64,000 nt of DNA from Nocardioides nitrophenolicus (lineage in GTDB: Bacteria > Actinomycetota > Actinomycetes > Propionibacteriales > Nocardioidaceae): NCBI RefSeq assembly GCF_016907515.1, contig NZ_JAFBBY010000001.1, positions 1,178,001 through 1,242,000 of the forward strand, read 5' to 3'. The notes beneath the pieces are model-generated. The model saw nothing but the letters and a program-made list of their open reading frames with translations. It was not told the origin of the DNA and ran no database searches. The position numbers and the translations under genes were made by a program. Positions 44,372-55,962 of this stretch are shown here, piece after piece; position 1 is the first letter of the stretch, and every line of letters begins with the position of its first letter.

Positions 44372-44947
44372 TCAGCTCTGGGGGATGTCGTCGAGCGCGT
44401 CGAAGATCCGCTGCTGAACCTCGTCGATCTCACCCATGCCGTCGACCGAGACGACCAGGCCGCGCTCGGCGTAGACCGAGATCAGCGGCTCGGTCTCGGC
44501 GGAGTAGACCTCGAGCCGGCGCCGGATGACATCCTCGGTGTCGTCGGCGCGGCCCTCGATCTCGGCCCGCTTGAGCAGCCGGCCGAGGAGCGCCTCCTGG
44601 TCGACGGTGAGCACCAGCACCGCATCGAGGCGGTGTCCGGTCGCGTCGACCATGCTGTCGAGCTCGGTGACCTGGGCCAGGGTGCGCGGGTAGCCGTCGA
44701 GCAGGAAGCCCTTGTCGGCGTCCGGCTCGGCGATCCGGTCGCGAACCATGTTGTTGGTGACCTCGTCGGGAACGTACTCCCCGGCGTCCATGTAGCGCTT
44801 CGCCTCGACGCCGAGCGGGGTGCCCTGGCCGACGTTCGCGCGGAAGATGTCGCCCGTGGAGATGGCCGGGACGCCGAAGTGGTCGGCGACCGCCTTCGCC
44901 TGGGTGCCCTTGCCGGCACCGGGCGGGCCCATGATCAGAAGCCTCAA
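44372..44947 (-). CDS. adk: Adenylate kinase
   Basis: 191 residues. The P-loop is [20 protein letters not shown], followed by [20 protein letters not shown] and the LID-side [12 protein letters not shown]. The LID is short and lacks the four-Cys zinc site, as in other actinobacterial short-form enzymes. The TTG at 44947 forms a 4-bp TTGA overlap with secY and gives [12 protein letters not shown]. The gene balances ATP, ADP and AMP. Confidence 0.95.
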   Translation of the reverse strand: MRLLIMGPPGAGKGTQAKAVADHFGVPAISTGDIFRANVGQGTPLGVEAKRYMDAGEYVPDEVTNNMVRDRIAEPDADKGFLLDGYPRTLAQVTELDSMVDATGHRLDAVLVLTVDQEALLGRLLKRAEIEGRADDTEDVIRRRLEVYSAETEPLISVYAERGLVVSVDGMGEIDEVQQRIFDALDDIPQS

Positions 44948-46257
44948 CGCAGGAATCCTTCGTAGTTGCGCTGCTGGAGCTGGCTCTCGATCTGCTTCAC
45001 GGTGTCGAGCGCGACGCCGACCATGATCAGGATGGACGTGCCACCGAACGGGAAGTTCTGGTTGGCGTTGATCAGCACGAACGCGATCAGCGGTACGAGC
45101 GAGATCAGACCCAGGTAGAGAGCGCCCGGCAGCGTGATGCGGGACAGGACGTAGGACAGGTAGTCCTGGGTCGGCTTGCCCGCCCGGATCCCGGGGATGA
45201 AGCCGCCGTACTTCTTCATGTTGTCGGCCACCTCTTGCGGGTTGAAGGTGATCGAGACGTAGAAGTAGGTGAAGAAGATGATCAGCAGGAAGTACGCCGC
45301 CATGTGGATCGGGTGACCCTGGTCGACGAGGTACTCGTTGACCCAGCGGATGACCTTGTTGGGGTTCTCCTGGTTGAACTGGACCGCCATCGCCGGCAGG
45401 TAGAGCAGCGACGAGGCGAAGATGACCGGGATGATGCCGGCCTGGTTGACCTTGAGCGGGATGTAGGTCGAGCTGCCGCCGAACATCTTGCGGCCCACCA
45501 TCCGGCGGGCGTACTGCACCGGGATCCGGCGCTGCGCCTGCTCGATGAAGATGACCGCGGCGACCAGCACCAGACCGATCACGACCACGATGCCGAAGGT
45601 CCACCAGCCCTGGCTGATCTTGACCTGCCACAGCGCGATCGGGAAGGTCGCGACCACCTGGGTGAAGATCAGGATCGACATGCCGTTGCCGACTCCGCGC
45701 TCGGTGATCAGCTCGCCGAGCCACATGATGACGGCGGTGCCGGCGGTCATGGTCACGACCATGACCAGGAAGGTCTTGGTGTCATTGCTGTGCAGCAGCG
45801 GATACTGCGTGCTGTCACAGCCCTGGAGCAGGTTGCCCGTGCGCGCCAGCGCGACGATGCCGGTGGCCTGCAGGACCGCGAGGCCCAGGGTGAGATAGCG
45901 GGTGTACTGCGTGATCTTGGTCTGGCCGGCCTGGCCCTCCTTCTTGAGGGCCTCGAGCCGCGGGATCACCACGACGAGCAGCTGCAGGATGATGCTCGCG
46001 GTGATGTACGGCATGATGCCGAGCGCGAAGATCGTCAGCTGGAGGAGAGCTCCACCGGAGAACAGGTTGACCAGACTGTAGAGACTGGCGTTGCTGCCTT
46101 CCTCGACCACCTTGATGCACTTCTCCACGTTGGAGACGTGCACGCCAGGAGCAGGGATCTGGGACCCGGCCCTGAAGATGACGATGATCAACAGGACGAA
46201 CAGCAGCTTGCGCCGCAGGTCCGGGGTCCGGAAGGCGTTCACGAACGCGGTGAGCAC
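44944..46257 (-). CDS. secY: Preprotein translocase channel subunit SecY
   Basis: 437 residues with ten membrane helices. The N-terminus [20 protein letters not shown] precedes helix 1 and the periplasmic plug region. Signatures such as [20 protein letters not shown] and the conserved C5-loop [16 protein letters not shown] segment ([17 protein letters not shown]) are present. It forms the Sec pore with SecE and SecG. A 172-bp spacer with a strong hairpin separates it from rplO, suggesting its own promoter. Confidence 0.97.
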   Translation of the reverse strand: MLTAFVNAFRTPDLRRKLLFVLLIIVIFRAGSQIPAPGVHVSNVEKCIKVVEEGSNASLYSLVNLFSGGALLQLTIFALGIMPYITASIILQLLVVVIPRLEALKKEGQAGQTKITQYTRYLTLGLAVLQATGIVALARTGNLLQGCDSTQYPLLHSNDTKTFLVMVVTMTAGTAVIMWLGELITERGVGNGMSILIFTQVVATFPIALWQVKISQGWWTFGIVVVIGLVLVAAVIFIEQAQRRIPVQYARRMVGRKMFGGSSTYIPLKVNQAGIIPVIFASSLLYLPAMAVQFNQENPNKVIRWVNEYLVDQGHPIHMAAYFLLIIFFTYFYVSITFNPQEVADNMKKYGGFIPGIRAGKPTQDYLSYVLSRITLPGALYLGLISLVPLIAFVLINANQNFPFGGTSILIMVGVALDTVKQIESQLQQRNYEGFLR

Positions 46258-46373
46258 GCGGGTCCTCTTCTCTCATCGCTGGCCTTGTGGCCAGCGGGAA
46301 GCCTAACAGGGAGGTCACAGCCCCCTGACGGGGTACGCCGAGCCTGCCGAGGAGCAGGCTTCGGAGACGCGCA

Positions 46374-46419
46374 AGGGGCGCGACGAGACCCGGGCAACAC
46401 CCGGGACCGACGCGCCCCT
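46374..46419 (-). terminator. Strong composite hairpin between rplO and secY
   Basis: An outer 9-bp stem (46374-46382 AGGGGCGCG with 46411-46419) surrounds an inner 6-bp stem (CCCGGG at 46389-46394 and 46400-46405) closing a 5-nt loop. It begins 11 bp past the rplO stop on the minus strand and would partially terminate the S10-spc transcript before secY. No obvious U-tract is present. Confidence 0.7.
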
Positions 46420-46429
46420 CGCAGCGCCA

Positions 46430-46870
46430 TCACAGGACCGTGACGGTCCCGCCGGCGCCCTCGATCTTCTCCTTGGCCGATGCCGAGAACGCGTTCGCGC
46501 TCACCGACACCTTGACCGTCAGGTCACCCTGGCCGAGCACCTTGACGAGCTCGCCCTTGCGGACGGCGCCCTTGGCGACCAGCGTCTCCGGGGTGACGTC
46601 GCCGCCCTCGGGGAACAGCGCGCTGATCCGGTCGAGGTTGACGACCTGGAAGGTCACCTTGAAGGGGTTCTTGAAGCCCTTGAGCTTCGGGAGCCGCATG
46701 TGCAGCGGCATCTGGCCACCCTCGAACGCGACCGGGACCTGGTAGCGGGCCTTGGTGCCCTTCGTACCACGACCGGCGGTCTTGCCCTTGGAGCCCTCAC
46801 CACGACCCACGCGGGTCTTGGCGGTCTTCGCACCCGGCGCGGGGCGCAGGTGGTGCAGCTTGAGCGTCAT
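46430..46870 (-). CDS. rplO: Large-subunit ribosomal protein L15
   Basis: 146 residues from the ATG at 46870, matching the usual L15 start [19 protein letters not shown] with [19 protein letters not shown] next. The C-terminus [19 protein letters not shown] is typical. A GTG at 46876 overlapping the rpmD stop would add two residues. L15 helps organise 23S rRNA domains II and V. It ends the spc segment before the hairpin. Confidence 0.96.
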   Translation of the reverse strand: MTLKLHHLRPAPGAKTAKTRVGRGEGSKGKTAGRGTKGTKARYQVPVAFEGGQMPLHMRLPKLKGFKNPFKVTFQVVNLDRISALFPEGGDVTPETLVAKGAVRKGELVKVLGQGDLTVKVSVSANAFSASAKEKIEGAGGTVTVL

Positions 46871-46872
46871 TG

Positions 46873-47061
46873 TCACTCGCCTCCGACGACCTCGACCGTC
46901 ACCAGGTGACGGACGGTGTGGACCATGCCCCGGATCTCGGGACGGTCCTCCTTGATCACGACGTCGCCGATCCGCTTGAGACCGAGGCTGCGCAGCGTCT
47001 CACGCTGGTTGGCCTTGGTGCCGATCTTCGACTTGGTCTGCTGGACCTTCAGCTGTGCCAT
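46873..47061 (-). CDS. rpmD: Large-subunit ribosomal protein L30
   Basis: 62 residues: [20 protein letters not shown] followed by [15 protein letters not shown] and [16 protein letters not shown], the full L30 fold. It overlaps rpsE at its start by one base (TGATG). Confidence 0.96.
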   Translation of the reverse strand: MAQLKVQQTKSKIGTKANQRETLRSLGLKRIGDVVIKEDRPEIRGMVHTVRHLVTVEVVGGE

Positions 47062-47705
47062 CAGACGGACACCGCCTCGGGGGCCGAGGCCTTGGCGGCG
47101 GCCGCGGCGGCCTCGCCCTCGGCCTTGGCCTTCAGCAGCGCCGCCGGGGCGACGTGCTCGACCGGCAGACCACGGCGCGCGGCCACCGCCTCGGGCTGCT
47201 CCAGCATCTGGAGCGCCGCGACGGTCGCGTGCACGATGTTGATCTGGTTGGACGAGCCCAGCGACTTGCTGAGCACGTCGTGGATGCCGGCGCACTCCAG
47301 GACGGCGCGCACCGGACCACCGGCGATGACACCGGTACCGGGAGCGGCCGGGCGCAGGAACACCACGCCGGCGGCCTTCTCGCCCTGGACCGGGTGCGGG
47401 ATCGTGCCCTGGACGCGGGGGACGCGGAAGAAGTTCTTCTTCGCCTCCTCGACGCCCTTGGCGATCGCCGCGGGAACTTCCTTGGCCTTGCCGTAGCCGA
47501 CGCCGACCAGACCGTCGCCGTCGCCCACGATCACGAGGGCGGTGAAGCTGAAGCGACGACCACCCTTCACGACCTTGGCGACGCGGTTGATCGCGACGAC
47601 GCGCTCGACGTACTGGCTCTTCTCGGCGCCACCGCGGCCGCCGTCACGGCCACCACGGCCGCCACGGTCGCCGCCCGAACGCTGTCCGCGCTGGGGTCCG
47701 CTCAT
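47061..47705 (-). CDS. rpsE: Small-subunit ribosomal protein S5 with Arg/Gly-rich N-terminus
   Basis: 214 residues. A 28-residue Gly/Arg/Asp-rich extension precedes the conserved [20 protein letters not shown] and the double-stranded RNA-binding fold ([20 protein letters not shown]). The segment [19 protein letters not shown] follows. The Ala/Glu tail is also longer than in E. coli. S5 is involved in 30S accuracy; spectinomycin-contact residues lie in VVKGG. Extensions like these are common in actinobacteria. Confidence 0.97.
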   Translation of the reverse strand: MSGPQRGQRSGGDRGGRGGRDGGRGGAEKSQYVERVVAINRVAKVVKGGRRFSFTALVIVGDGDGLVGVGYGKAKEVPAAIAKGVEEAKKNFFRVPRVQGTIPHPVQGEKAAGVVFLRPAAPGTGVIAGGPVRAVLECAGIHDVLSKSLGSSNQINIVHATVAALQMLEQPEAVAARRGLPVEHVAPAALLKAKAEGEAAAAAAKASAPEAVSV

Positions 47706-47730
47706 GATCTCTCCTCAGTCCTGTTCGCGG

Positions 47731-48114
47731 TCAGAAGGTCAGGCCGCCCTCGCGGGCGCCATCTGCCAGGGCCGCGATGCGACCGTGATACTTGTTGCCC
47801 GACCGGTCGAAGACGACCGACTCGACACCCTGCTCCTTGGCGCGGGCGGCGACGAGCTCGCCGACCTTCTTCGCCTTGGCGGTCTTGTCGCCGTCGAAGG
47901 CGCGCAGGTCGCCCTCGAGGGTCGAGGCCGAGACCAGGGTCTTGCCGACCAGGTCGTCGACGACCTGGGCGGTGATGTGCTTGCTCGACCGGGTGACCAC
48001 CAGGCGCGGACGCTCGGAGGTACCGGAGATCTTCTTGCGACCGCGGATCTGGCGGCGCAGCTTGGAGCTGGCGCGAGCCGAGAGGTTCCGCTGGTGCTTG
48101 AGGGTGATCGCCAT
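47731..48114 (-). CDS. rplR: Large-subunit ribosomal protein L18
   Basis: 127 residues from the ATG at 48114 ([20 protein letters not shown]). The 5S rRNA-binding fold shows [20 protein letters not shown] and [24 protein letters not shown] at 48120 overlapping the rplF stop would add two residues; the ATG matches the usual start better. Confidence 0.96.
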   Translation of the reverse strand: MAITLKHQRNLSARASSKLRRQIRGRKKISGTSERPRLVVTRSSKHITAQVVDDLVGKTLVSASTLEGDLRAFDGDKTAKAKKVGELVAARAKEQGVESVVFDRSGNKYHGRIAALADGAREGGLTF

Positions 48115-48116
48115 GG

Positions 48117-48656
48117 TCACTTACCAGCCTTTCCGACCTTGCGACGGACGTGCTCGCCGGCGTACCGGACGCCCTTGCCCTTGTAGGGCTCGGGCTTGCG
48201 GAGCTTGCGGATGTTGGCGGCGACCTCGCCGACCAGCTGCTTGTCGATGCCGACGACGCCGAGCTTGGTCGGGCCCTCCACCGTGAAGGTGATGCCCTCG
48301 GGGGCGTCGAAGATGATCGGGTGCGAGTAGCCGAGCTGGAACTCCAGCTGGGTCGGGCCCTTGGACAGGACGCGGTAGCCGACGCCCACGATCTCGAGCT
48401 TCTTCTCGTAGCCCTCGGTCACGCCGATGACCATGTTGTTGATGAGCGTGCGGCTCAGGCCGTGGTAGGCCTTCGAGAGCCGCTCGTCGTCGGGACGCTT
48501 GACGTCGAGGACGCCCTCACCCTTCTCCACGGTGATCGGAGCGACCACGGTGTGGCTCAGGGTGCCCTTCGGGCCCTTGACCGTGACGTCGGAGCCGTTG
48601 ATCTGGACGTCGACCCCAGCCGGGACCGGGACGGGGAGCTTGCCGATGCGCGACAT
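48117..48656 (-). CDS. rplF: Large-subunit ribosomal protein L6
   Basis: 179 residues from [20 protein letters not shown]. The conserved C-terminal region has [20 protein letters not shown] and the basic end [10 protein letters not shown]. The frame stays open 17 codons upstream, but this ATG gives the standard N-terminus. L6 lies near the sarcin-ricin loop and GTPase centre. Confidence 0.97.
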   Translation of the reverse strand: MSRIGKLPVPVPAGVDVQINGSDVTVKGPKGTLSHTVVAPITVEKGEGVLDVKRPDDERLSKAYHGLSRTLINNMVIGVTEGYEKKLEIVGVGYRVLSKGPTQLEFQLGYSHPIIFDAPEGITFTVEGPTKLGVVGIDKQLVGEVAANIRKLRKPEPYKGKGVRYAGEHVRRKVGKAGK

Positions 48657-48678
48657 GTTCTTCTCTCTCCTTCCCTTG

Positions 48679-49083
48679 TCACCAGACGTAGGCGAGGACT
48701 TCCCCACCCACGCCCTTCTGGTTGGCCTGGCGGTCGGTCAGCAGACCCTGGCTGGTCGAGATGATCGCCACGCCCAGGCCGCCGAGGACCTTCGGCAGGC
48801 CGGTGTGCTTGGCGTACACCCGCAGACCGGGCTTGCTGATGCGGCGCACGCCGGCGAGCGAGCGCTCGCGGTTGCGGCCGTACTTCAGGGTCACGGTCAG
48901 CAGCTTGCCGACGCCGTTCTCGTTGTCGGCGACCGCGTAGGAGGTGATGTAGCCCTCCTGCTTGAGGATCTCCGCGACGCCTTCCTTGAGCTTGCTGTAC
49001 GGCATGGTCACCGCGTCGTGGTACGCCTGGTTGGCGTTGCGCAGACGCGTGAGCATGTCTGCGATCGGGTCAGTCATCGTCAT
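48679..49083 (-). CDS. rpsH: Small-subunit ribosomal protein S8
   Basis: 134 residues from the ATG at 49083 ([20 protein letters not shown]). The C-terminal signature [19 protein letters not shown] precedes the end [10 protein letters not shown]8 binds 16S helix 21 and in E. coli represses the spc operon by binding mRNA. A second ATG at 49077 is possible. Confidence 0.97.
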   Translation of the reverse strand: MTMTDPIADMLTRLRNANQAYHDAVTMPYSKLKEGVAEILKQEGYITSYAVADNENGVGKLLTVTLKYGRNRERSLAGVRRISKPGLRVYAKHTGLPKVLGGLGVAIISTSQGLLTDRQANQKGVGGEVLAYVW

Positions 49084-49148
49084 GATGTGTGTTCTTTCTG
49101 CTGTGGTTTCCACCCGCTCGCGGCAGGTGGACCTTCAACGGTTGGGTG

Positions 49149-49334
49149 TTACCAGCTCGACTTGGTGACGCCGGGCAGCTCGCCGCGGTGGGCCATCTCC
49201 CGCAGGCAGATCCGGCACAGGCCGAACTTGCGGTAGACCGCCTTGGGCCGGCCGCACCGCTGGCAGCGGGTGTAGCCGCGCACCGCGAACTTGGGCTTGC
49301 GGGCCGCCTTGACCTTGAGCGCAGTCTTCGCCAT
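49149..49334 (-). CDS. rpsZ: Small-subunit ribosomal protein S14, type Z (zinc-binding)
   Basis: 61 residues, the short zinc-ribbon form. The two CxxC pairs are in [14 protein letters not shown] and [14 protein letters not shown]. Actinobacteria often encode a longer, zinc-free S14 elsewhere as a Zur-controlled backup. It lies between rplE and rpsH as expected. Confidence 0.96.
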
Positions 49335-49335
49335 G

Positions 49336-49905
49336 TCAGTTCTCCTTGAACGGGAAGCCGAGCTGCTTCAGCAGCGCGCGCCCCTGCTCGTCGTTGGTCG
49401 CCGTGGTGACGATGGTGATGTCCATGCCCCGCTGGCGGTCGACCTTGTCCTGGTCGATCTCGTGGAACATGACCTGCTCGGTCAGCCCGAAGGTGTAGTT
49501 GCCGCGACCGTCGAACTGCTTGGGCGAGAGGCCCCGGAAGTCACGGATGCGCGGGAGGGCCAGCGACAGCAGACGGTCGAGGAACTCCCACATCCGGTCG
49601 CCCCGCAGGGTGACGTGGGTGCCGATCGGCATGCCCTCGCGCAGCTTGAACTGGGCGATGGACTTTCGCGCCTTGGTCACGGCCGGCTTCTGGCCGGTGA
49701 TCGCGGTCAGGTCGCGGATCGCGCCCTCGATCAGCTTCGAGTCGCGGGCGGCCTCGCCGACACCCATGTTGACCACGATCTTGACCAGACCGGGGACCTG
49801 CATGACGTTGGCGATCTCGAACTCGGACTTGAGCGCCGGGAGGATCTCCTCGCGGTACTTGGTCTTGAGCCGAGGGGTGACCTTCTCGATGGTGGTCTCG
49901 CTCAT
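49336..49905 (-). CDS. rplE: Large-subunit ribosomal protein L5
   Basis: 189 residues. Conserved segments are [40 protein letters not shown] and [19 protein letters not shown]5 binds 5S rRNA and P-site tRNA contacts. The start follows rplX immediately and the stop is 1 bp from the rpsZ start. Confidence 0.97.
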
Positions 49906-49906
49906 C

Positions 49907-50302
49907 TCAGATCTCCTTCCCGGTCTTGCGGGAGATGCGGACGCTGCGCGTCGACGGGTACTCCGAGCCGTCGGGGCGGCGCTTGGTGACGTCGACCCGC
50001 TTGTAGCCGACCTTGGTCACGCCGTCGCCCTCGACCAGCATCACGTTGGACACGTGGATCGGGGCCTCGGTGGTGATGATGCCGCCGGTGTTGCCGGCGC
50101 GCCCACCCTGGTCGACGACCTTGGTGTGCTTCTTGATCCGGTTGACACCCTCGACGATCACGCGCTCCTCCTCACGGAGGACCTTGATGATCTTGCCCTC
50201 GGCGCCCTTGTCCTTGCCGGCGATGACCTTGACGGTGTCGCCCTTCTTGACCCGCAGGTTGGGCTTCTTGCGAACCTGCTCGGACTTCTTGCGGGCAGCC
50301 AT
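49907..50302 (-). CDS. rplX: Large-subunit ribosomal protein L24
   Basis: 131 residues from the ATG at 50302, which overlaps the rplN stop (TGATG). The KOW motif is [20 protein letters not shown], followed by [11 protein letters not shown] and a C-terminal half with [15 protein letters not shown]24 initiates 50S assembly. Confidence 0.96.
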   Translation of the reverse strand: MAARKKSEQVRKKPNLRVKKGDTVKVIAGKDKGAEGKIIKVLREEERVIVEGVNRIKKHTKVVDQGGRAGNTGGIITTEAPIHVSNVMLVEGDGVTKVGYKRVDVTKRRPDGSEYPSTRSVRISRKTGKEI

Positions 50303-50670
50303 CACAGCACCTCCGGAGCCAGCGAGATGATCTTCATGAACTTCTTCTCCCGCAGCTCGCGGCCGACGGGGCCGAAGATGCGCGTACCGCGCGGCTCGCC
50401 GTCGTTCTTGAGGATCACCGCCGCGTTCTCGTCGAAGCGGATGTACGAACCGTCGGGGCGGCGGCGCTCCTTGACGGTGCGCACGACGACGGCCTTGACG
50501 ACCTCGCCCTTCTTGACGTTGCCGCCGGGAATGGCGTCCTTGACGGTGGCGACGATGACGTCACCGATCCCGGCGTAGCGACGACCGGAGCCGCCGAGCA
50601 CGCGGATGCAAAGGATCTCCTTGGCACCGGTGTTGTCGGCGACCTTGAGTCGCGACTCCTGCTGAATCAT
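50302..50670 (-). CDS. rplN: Large-subunit ribosomal protein L14
   Basis: 122 residues: [20 protein letters not shown], then [20 protein letters not shown] and the end [17 protein letters not shown]14 forms an inter-subunit bridge. It lies 65 bp from rpsQ. Confidence 0.98.
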   Translation of the reverse strand: MIQQESRLKVADNTGAKEILCIRVLGGSGRRYAGIGDVIVATVKDAIPGGNVKKGEVVKAVVVRTVKERRRPDGSYIRFDENAAVILKNDGEPRGTRIFGPVGRELREKKFMKIISLAPEVL

Positions 50671-50735
50671 CGATTTCTCCTGGTTGTCGTGCCGGTTCTC
50701 AGGGCCTCACAGACCCTGAGCCTGGCCGAACGGAT

Positions 50736-51008
50736 TTACTTCGCGCGCTCGAGGATCTCCACCACGCGCCAGCGCTTGGTGGCCGACAGCGGGCGGGTCT
50801 CCATGATGAGGACGCGGTCGCCGACGCCGCAGTCGTTCTGCTCGTCGTGGGCCTTGAGCCGGGTGTTGCGGCGCATGACCTTGCCGTACAGGGCGTGCTT
50901 GACGCGGTCCTCGACGGACACGACGACCGTCTTGTCCATCTTGTCGCTGACCACGAGACCCTCACGGGTCTTGCGGGCGTTGCGCGCGGTCTGTGCAGAC
51001 TCGCTCAT
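50736..51008 (-). CDS. rpsQ: Small-subunit ribosomal protein S17
   Basis: 90 residues. After a 15-residue variable start the OB-fold core shows [20 protein letters not shown] and [20 protein letters not shown] with [20 protein letters not shown]. Its ATG overlaps the rpmC stop by one base. Confidence 0.97.
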   Translation of the reverse strand: MSESAQTARNARKTREGLVVSDKMDKTVVVSVEDRVKHALYGKVMRRNTRLKAHDEQNDCGVGDRVLIMETRPLSATKRWRVVEILERAK

Positions 51009-51244
51009 CAGTTCTCCTCCTCCGAACCCGGGGCGGTCCGGATGCCGAGCTCGCGCTCACGCACCACGGTGTAGATCCGGGCGATGTCCTTCTTGACCGT
51101 GCGCAGCCGACCGTGGCTCTCCAGCTGGCCGGTGGCCGCCTGGAAGCGGAGGTTGAACAGCTCCTCCTTGGCCTCGCGCAGCTTGGCCTCGAGGTCGACG
51201 GCGTTGAGCTCGTCCAGCTCGTGGGCGCGGATGACGTTCGCCAT
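51008..51244 (-). CDS. rpmC: Large-subunit ribosomal protein L29
   Basis: 78 residues: a two-helix protein with [20 protein letters not shown] and [21 protein letters not shown]29 lies beside the peptide exit tunnel, where it helps to dock trigger factor and SRP. It overlaps rplP by one base. Confidence 0.97.
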   Translation of the reverse strand: MANVIRAHELDELNAVDLEAKLREAKEELFNLRFQAATGQLESHGRLRTVKKDIARIYTVVRERELGIRTAPGSEEEN

Positions 51245-51663
51245 CAGAACTCACCAGCCTCTCGCGTGATGAATCGGGCCTTCATGGGCAGCTTGTGGAT
51301 CGCACGGCGCATGGCCTCACGCGCGATGTCCTCCGGGACGCCGGAGAGCTCGAACATGACGCGGCCCGGCTTGACGTTGGCGACCCACCACTCGGGCGAG
51401 CCCTTGCCGGAGCCCATGCGGGTCTCGGCCGGCTTCTTGGTGAGCGGGCGGTCCGGGTAGATGTTGATCCAGACCTTTCCGCCACGCTTGATGTGGCGGG
51501 TCATCGCGATACGGGCCGACTCGATCTGGCGGTTGGTGACGTACGCACCCTCCAGCGCCTGGATACCGAAGTCACCGAACGCGAGCGACGTACCGCCCTT
51601 GGCAGCACCCGACCGCTTGGGGTGGTGCTGCTTGCGGTGCTTGACGCGACGCGGCATCAACAT
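51244..51663 (-). CDS. rplP: Large-subunit ribosomal protein L16
   Basis: 139 residues from the ATG at 51663, giving [20 protein letters not shown], equal to the usual MLIPRR start. [20 protein letters not shown] and [20 protein letters not shown] are conserved. L16 positions the A-site tRNA in the 50S. It begins 3 bp past the rpsC stop. Confidence 0.97.
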   Translation of the reverse strand: MLMPRRVKHRKQHHPKRSGAAKGGTSLAFGDFGIQALEGAYVTNRQIESARIAMTRHIKRGGKVWINIYPDRPLTKKPAETRMGSGKGSPEWWVANVKPGRVMFELSGVPEDIAREAMRRAIHKLPMKARFITREAGEF

Positions 51664-51666
51664 GAC

Positions 51667-52500
51667 TCAGGACTCCGATCCGGTGGTCGGCTCGGCCGGG
51701 GTGGCCTCGGGGTTGCTCTCCACGGCGGGAGCGGCACCCTCGGCGTTGCGGTCCGAGCGGTTCGGGCGGTCGCCGCGCGACCCACGGGTCGGCCGGTCGC
51801 CACCACGGCTGGGGCGGCCACCGCGGCCGGGGACACCGGCGCGGGCAGCGGCCTGGGCCTGGCGCTCGGCACGGGAGCCGGCGACCTCGCCCTTGTAGAT
51901 CCAGACCTTCACGCCGATCCGGCCGAAGGTCGTGCGGGCCTCGTAGAAGCCGTAGTCGATGTCGGCGCGCAGGGTGTGCAGCGGGACACGACCCTCGCGG
52001 TAGAACTCGGTGCGCGACATCTCGGCGCCGTTGAGACGGCCCGAGCACTGGATCCGGATGCCCTTGGCACCGGAGCGCATCGAGGTCTGCATGGCCTTGC
52101 GCATCGCGCGGCGGAACTGCACGCGACCCGACAGCTGCTCGGCGACACCCTGGGCGACCAGCTGCGCGTCGATCTCGGGGTTCTTGACCTCGAGGATGTT
52201 GAGCTGGACCTGCTTGCCGGTGAGCTTCTCGAGCTCGCCGCGGATGCGGTCGGCCTCGGCGCCACGGCGACCGATGACGATGCCCGGACGCGCGGTGTGG
52301 ATGTCGACGCGGACCCGGTCGCGGGTGCGCTCGATCTCGACCTTGGCGATGCCGGCCCGCTCCATGCCCTTGCTGAGCAGCTTGCGGATCGCGACGTCCT
52401 CGCCGACGTAGGACTTGTACAGCTTGTCGGCGTACCAACGCGACTTGTGGTCGGTCGAGATGCCGAGGCGGAAGCCGTTCGGGTTGATCTTCTGACCCAT
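51667..52500 (-). CDS. rpsC: Small-subunit ribosomal protein S3 with extended tail
   Basis: 277 residues. The KH domain shows [20 protein letters not shown], followed by the C-terminal domain [20 protein letters not shown]. After about residue 215 comes an Arg/Gly/Asp-rich tail ending in Pro/Thr/Glu, an actinobacterial extension of about 60 residues. S3 forms the mRNA entry site. Confidence 0.97.
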   Translation of the reverse strand: MGQKINPNGFRLGISTDHKSRWYADKLYKSYVGEDVAIRKLLSKGMERAGIAKVEIERTRDRVRVDIHTARPGIVIGRRGAEADRIRGELEKLTGKQVQLNILEVKNPEIDAQLVAQGVAEQLSGRVQFRRAMRKAMQTSMRSGAKGIRIQCSGRLNGAEMSRTEFYREGRVPLHTLRADIDYGFYEARTTFGRIGVKVWIYKGEVAGSRAERQAQAAARAGVPGRGGRPSRGGDRPTRGSRGDRPNRSDRNAEGAAPAVESNPEATPAEPTTGSES

Positions 52501-52919
52501 TACTTCTTGCCCTTCTTCGCGACGACATCGGCCGGCTGGACCGCGATGGTGATGTGGCTGGTGCGCTTGTTGATCCGGGTGGCCCGGCCCTGCGCACGCG
52601 GACGCCAGCGCTTCATCGTCGGACCCTCGTCGACCCGCGCGACCGAGACGACCAGGTCGCCGGTGGCGAGGCCCTCGGTGGTCGCGGCGTTCGCGACGGC
52701 GCTCTGCAGCACCTTGTAGACGGTCTCCGAAGCCGACTGCGGCGCGAACTGCAGCAGCGTCAGCGCCTCGTCGGCGGGCAGGCCGCGGACCAGGTCGACG
52801 ACGCGGCGCGCCTTCATCGGGGTGATCCGCACGAAGCGGGCGGTCGCGAAGGCGCCGGGCTCCTCGCCCAGGAGCGACTCGCGACGCGCGCTGGTGCGGT
52901 GACGCTCAGTGGTGCTCAT
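52500..52919 (-). CDS. rplV: Large-subunit ribosomal protein L22
   Basis: 139 residues. A variable N-terminus precedes [20 protein letters not shown] and the beta-hairpin region [20 protein letters not shown] that reaches the exit tunnel and interacts with macrolides. It overlaps rpsC by one base and rpsS by 4. Confidence 0.97.
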   Translation of the reverse strand: MSTTERHRTSARRESLLGEEPGAFATARFVRITPMKARRVVDLVRGLPADEALTLLQFAPQSASETVYKVLQSAVANAATTEGLATGDLVVSVARVDEGPTMKRWRPRAQGRATRINKRTSHITIAVQPADVVAKKGKK

Positions 52920-53197
52920 CGACGGCGTCCCTTCCGGTCTTCCTTGACGTGGCCGCGGTAGGTGCGGGTCGGCGCGAACTCACCGAGCTTGTGGCCGACC
53001 ATGGAGTCGGACACGAAGACCGGGACGTGCTTGCGACCGTCGTGGACCGCGATCGTGTGGCCGATCATCGAGGGGATGATCATGGACCGGCGCGACCAGG
53101 TCTTGATGACGTTGTGGCTGCCCTTCTCGTTCTCGGCGTCCACCTTCTTGAGCAGGTGGCCGTCGACGAAGGGGCCCTTCTTCAGGCTGCGAGGCAT
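52916..53197 (-). CDS. rpsS: Small-subunit ribosomal protein S19
   Basis: 93 residues: [40 protein letters not shown] and [21 protein letters not shown]19 lies in the 30S head. The ATG follows rplB after 12 bp. Confidence 0.98.
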   Translation of the reverse strand: MPRSLKKGPFVDGHLLKKVDAENEKGSHNVIKTWSRRSMIIPSMIGHTIAVHDGRKHVPVFVSDSMVGHKLGEFAPTRTYRGHVKEDRKGRRR

Positions 53198-53209
53198 CTC
53201 TCAGTTCCT

Positions 53210-54046
<837 letters not shown>

Positions 54047-54070
54047 GTCAGATTCCTCTACCTAGCCCGG

Positions 54071-54376
54071 TCAGGAGACCGGACCTCCGAAGATGTCGAT
54101 GCGGTGACCGTCGGCCAGGCTCACGATGGCGCGCTTGGTGTCCTTGCGCTTGCCGAGGCCGTTGCGGGTGCGGCGGACCTTGCCCGGACGGTTGAGCGTG
54201 TTCACCGAGGTGACCTTGACGCCGAAGATCTTCTCGACGGCGATCTTGATCTCGGTCTTGTTGGCGTCCGGGTGCACCAGGAAGGTGTACTTGTTGGCGT
54301 CGAGGAGGCTGTAGCTCTTCTCCGACACCACGGGCGCGATCAGGACGTCGCGGTGGTCCTTGTGCAGGGTGCTCAT
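54071..54376 (-). CDS. rplW: Large-subunit ribosomal protein L23
   Basis: 101 residues. Conserved segments include [40 protein letters not shown] and [21 protein letters not shown]23 is the docking site for trigger factor and SRP at the tunnel exit. Its start overlaps the rplD stop by one base. Confidence 0.97.
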   Translation of the reverse strand: MSTLHKDHRDVLIAPVVSEKSYSLLDANKYTFLVHPDANKTEIKIAVEKIFGVKVTSVNTLNRPGKVRRTRNGLGKRKDTKRAIVSLADGHRIDIFGGPVS

Positions 54377-54987
54377 CAGTTGGTCTCCTCCTCGGCGTTG
54401 CCACCGACGAGGCGGTCGAACGCGGCCTTGCTGAACACCACGTCGTCGCTCACGAGGACGTCGCGGGTGTTGAGCTGGTCGACCGCCACGATGTGCACCT
54501 CGGGCGCGTTGCGCAGCGAGAGCCAGGTGAGGCTGTCGGTGCGCTCCAGCACGACGAGGAACTTGCGGCGGTCGGACAGCTCGAAGAGCGAGGCGAGCGC
54601 GGCCTTGGTCGACGGCTTGTCGCCGGACACGAGGCCCTCGACGACGTGGATCCGCTCGTTGCGGGCCCGGTCGGAGAGGGCGCTGCGCAGGGCGGCGGCC
54701 TTCATCTTCTTGGGGGTGCGCTGGCTGTAGTCACGCGGCTGCGGGCCGTGGACGATGCCACCGCCGGCGAACTGCGGCGCGCGGGTCGAGCCCTGGCGGG
54801 CGCGGCCGGTGCCCTTCTGCTTGTAGGGCTTCTTGCCACCGCCGCGGACCTCGCCGCGACGCTTGGTGGCGTGGGTGCCCTGGCGCGCGGCGGCCTGCTG
54901 GGCGACGACGACCTGGTGGATCAGCGGGATGTTGACCTCGACGTCGAAGATCTCGGCGGGGAAGTCGACAGAGACGGTCTTGGCCAT
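54376..54987 (-). CDS. rplD: Large-subunit ribosomal protein L4
   Basis: 203 residues from the ATG at 54987 ([20 protein letters not shown]). The loop [20 protein letters not shown] projects into the exit tunnel near the macrolide site. In E. coli, L4 also represses the S10 operon. The frame is open further upstream, but this start gives a normal N-terminus and lies 5 bp after rplC. Confidence 0.97.
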   Translation of the reverse strand: MAKTVSVDFPAEIFDVEVNIPLIHQVVVAQQAAARQGTHATKRRGEVRGGGKKPYKQKGTGRARQGSTRAPQFAGGGIVHGPQPRDYSQRTPKKMKAAALRSALSDRARNERIHVVEGLVSGDKPSTKAALASLFELSDRRKFLVVLERTDSLTWLSLRNAPEVHIVAVDQLNTRDVLVSDDVVFSKAAFDRLVGGNAEEETN

Positions 54988-54992
54988 GGTGA

Positions 54993-55643
54993 TCAGCCCT
55001 TCTTCGCAGCCGTGCGGAGAACGACGAGACCGCCCTTGGGGCCGGGGACGGCGCCCTTGATCAGGACGATGCCCTTCTCGACGTCGACGGCGTGGACGGT
55101 GACGTTCTGGGTGGTGACGGTGTCGGTACCCATGCGGCCGGCCATGCGCAGACCCTTGAACACGCGACCGGGGGTGGCGCACGCGCCGATCGAGCCCGGC
55201 TTGCGGTGGTTGCGGTGGGCACCGTGGGAGGCGCTGACACCGGCGAAGCCGTGACGCTTCATGACACCGGCGAAGCCCTTGCCCTTGCTGGTGCCGGTCA
55301 CGTCGATGACCTGGCCGGCCTCGAACGTGTCGACGGGCAGCTCCTGGCCGACGGTGTACTCGCTGGCGTCGGCGGTGCGGATCTCGACGACGTGGCGGCG
55401 CGGCGTCGTGCCGGCCTTGGCGAAGTGACCCGCCTGCGGCTTGTTGACCTTGCGGCCCTCGATCTCGCCGAAGCCGATCTGGATGGCGTTGTAGCCGTCC
55501 GGCTCGGGCTGGCGGACCTGGGTGACGACGTTGGTGCCGGCGGCGACCACGGTCACCGGGATGACCCGGTTGTTCTCGTCCCAGAGCTGGGTCATGCCGA
55601 GCTTGGTGCCCAGCAGCCCCTTCACGTTGCGCTCAATAGTCAT
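54993..55643 (-). CDS. rplC: Large-subunit ribosomal protein L3
   Basis: 216 residues from the ATG at 55643 ([20 protein letters not shown]). Conserved [20 protein letters not shown] and [20 protein letters not shown] lead to the peptidyl-transferase-proximal part. The glutamine usually methylated by PrmB lies in that loop region. It follows rpsJ by 10 bp. Confidence 0.97.
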   Translation of the reverse strand: MTIERNVKGLLGTKLGMTQLWDENNRVIPVTVVAAGTNVVTQVRQPEPDGYNAIQIGFGEIEGRKVNKPQAGHFAKAGTTPRRHVVEIRTADASEYTVGQELPVDTFEAGQVIDVTGTSKGKGFAGVMKRHGFAGVSASHGAHRNHRKPGSIGACATPGRVFKGLRMAGRMGTDTVTTQNVTVHAVDVEKGIVLIKGAVPGPKGGLVVLRTAAKKG

Positions 55644-55653
55644 GTCCCGAACC

Positions 55654-55962
55654 TCAGAGCTTGATCTCGATGTCGACACCGGCCGGCAGGTCGAGGCGCA
55701 TCAGGCTGTCGACGGTCTTCGGCGTGGGGTCGATGATGTCGATGAGCCGCTTGTGGGTGCGCATCTCGAAGTGCTCGCGCGAGTCCTTGTACTTGTGCGG
55801 CGAGCGAATGACACAGAAGACGTTCTTCTCGGTCGGCAGCGGCACCGGGCCGGCGACCTTCGCACCCGTGCGGGTGACCGTGTCCACGATCTTGCGCGCC
55901 GAGGTGTCGATCACCTCGTGGTCATAGGCCTTGAGCCTGATGCGGATCTTCTGTCCCGCCAT
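55654..55962 (-). CDS. rpsJ: Small-subunit ribosomal protein S10 (NusE)
   Basis: 102 residues: [40 protein letters not shown] and [20 protein letters not shown]. It is both a 30S component and a transcription antitermination factor with NusB. It is the first gene of the S10-spc operon. Confidence 0.98.
   Translation of the reverse strand: MAGQKIRIRLKAYDHEVIDTSARKIVDTVTRTGAKVAGPVPLPTEKNVFCVIRSPHKYKDSREHFEMRTHKRLIDIIDPTPKTVDSLMRLDLPAGVDIEIKL

Noticed and set aside
51667..51900. Possible separate gene in the Arg/Gly-rich 3' end of rpsC
   Set aside because: It continues in frame from S3 without a new start signal. Tails of this kind are normal for actinobacterial S3.
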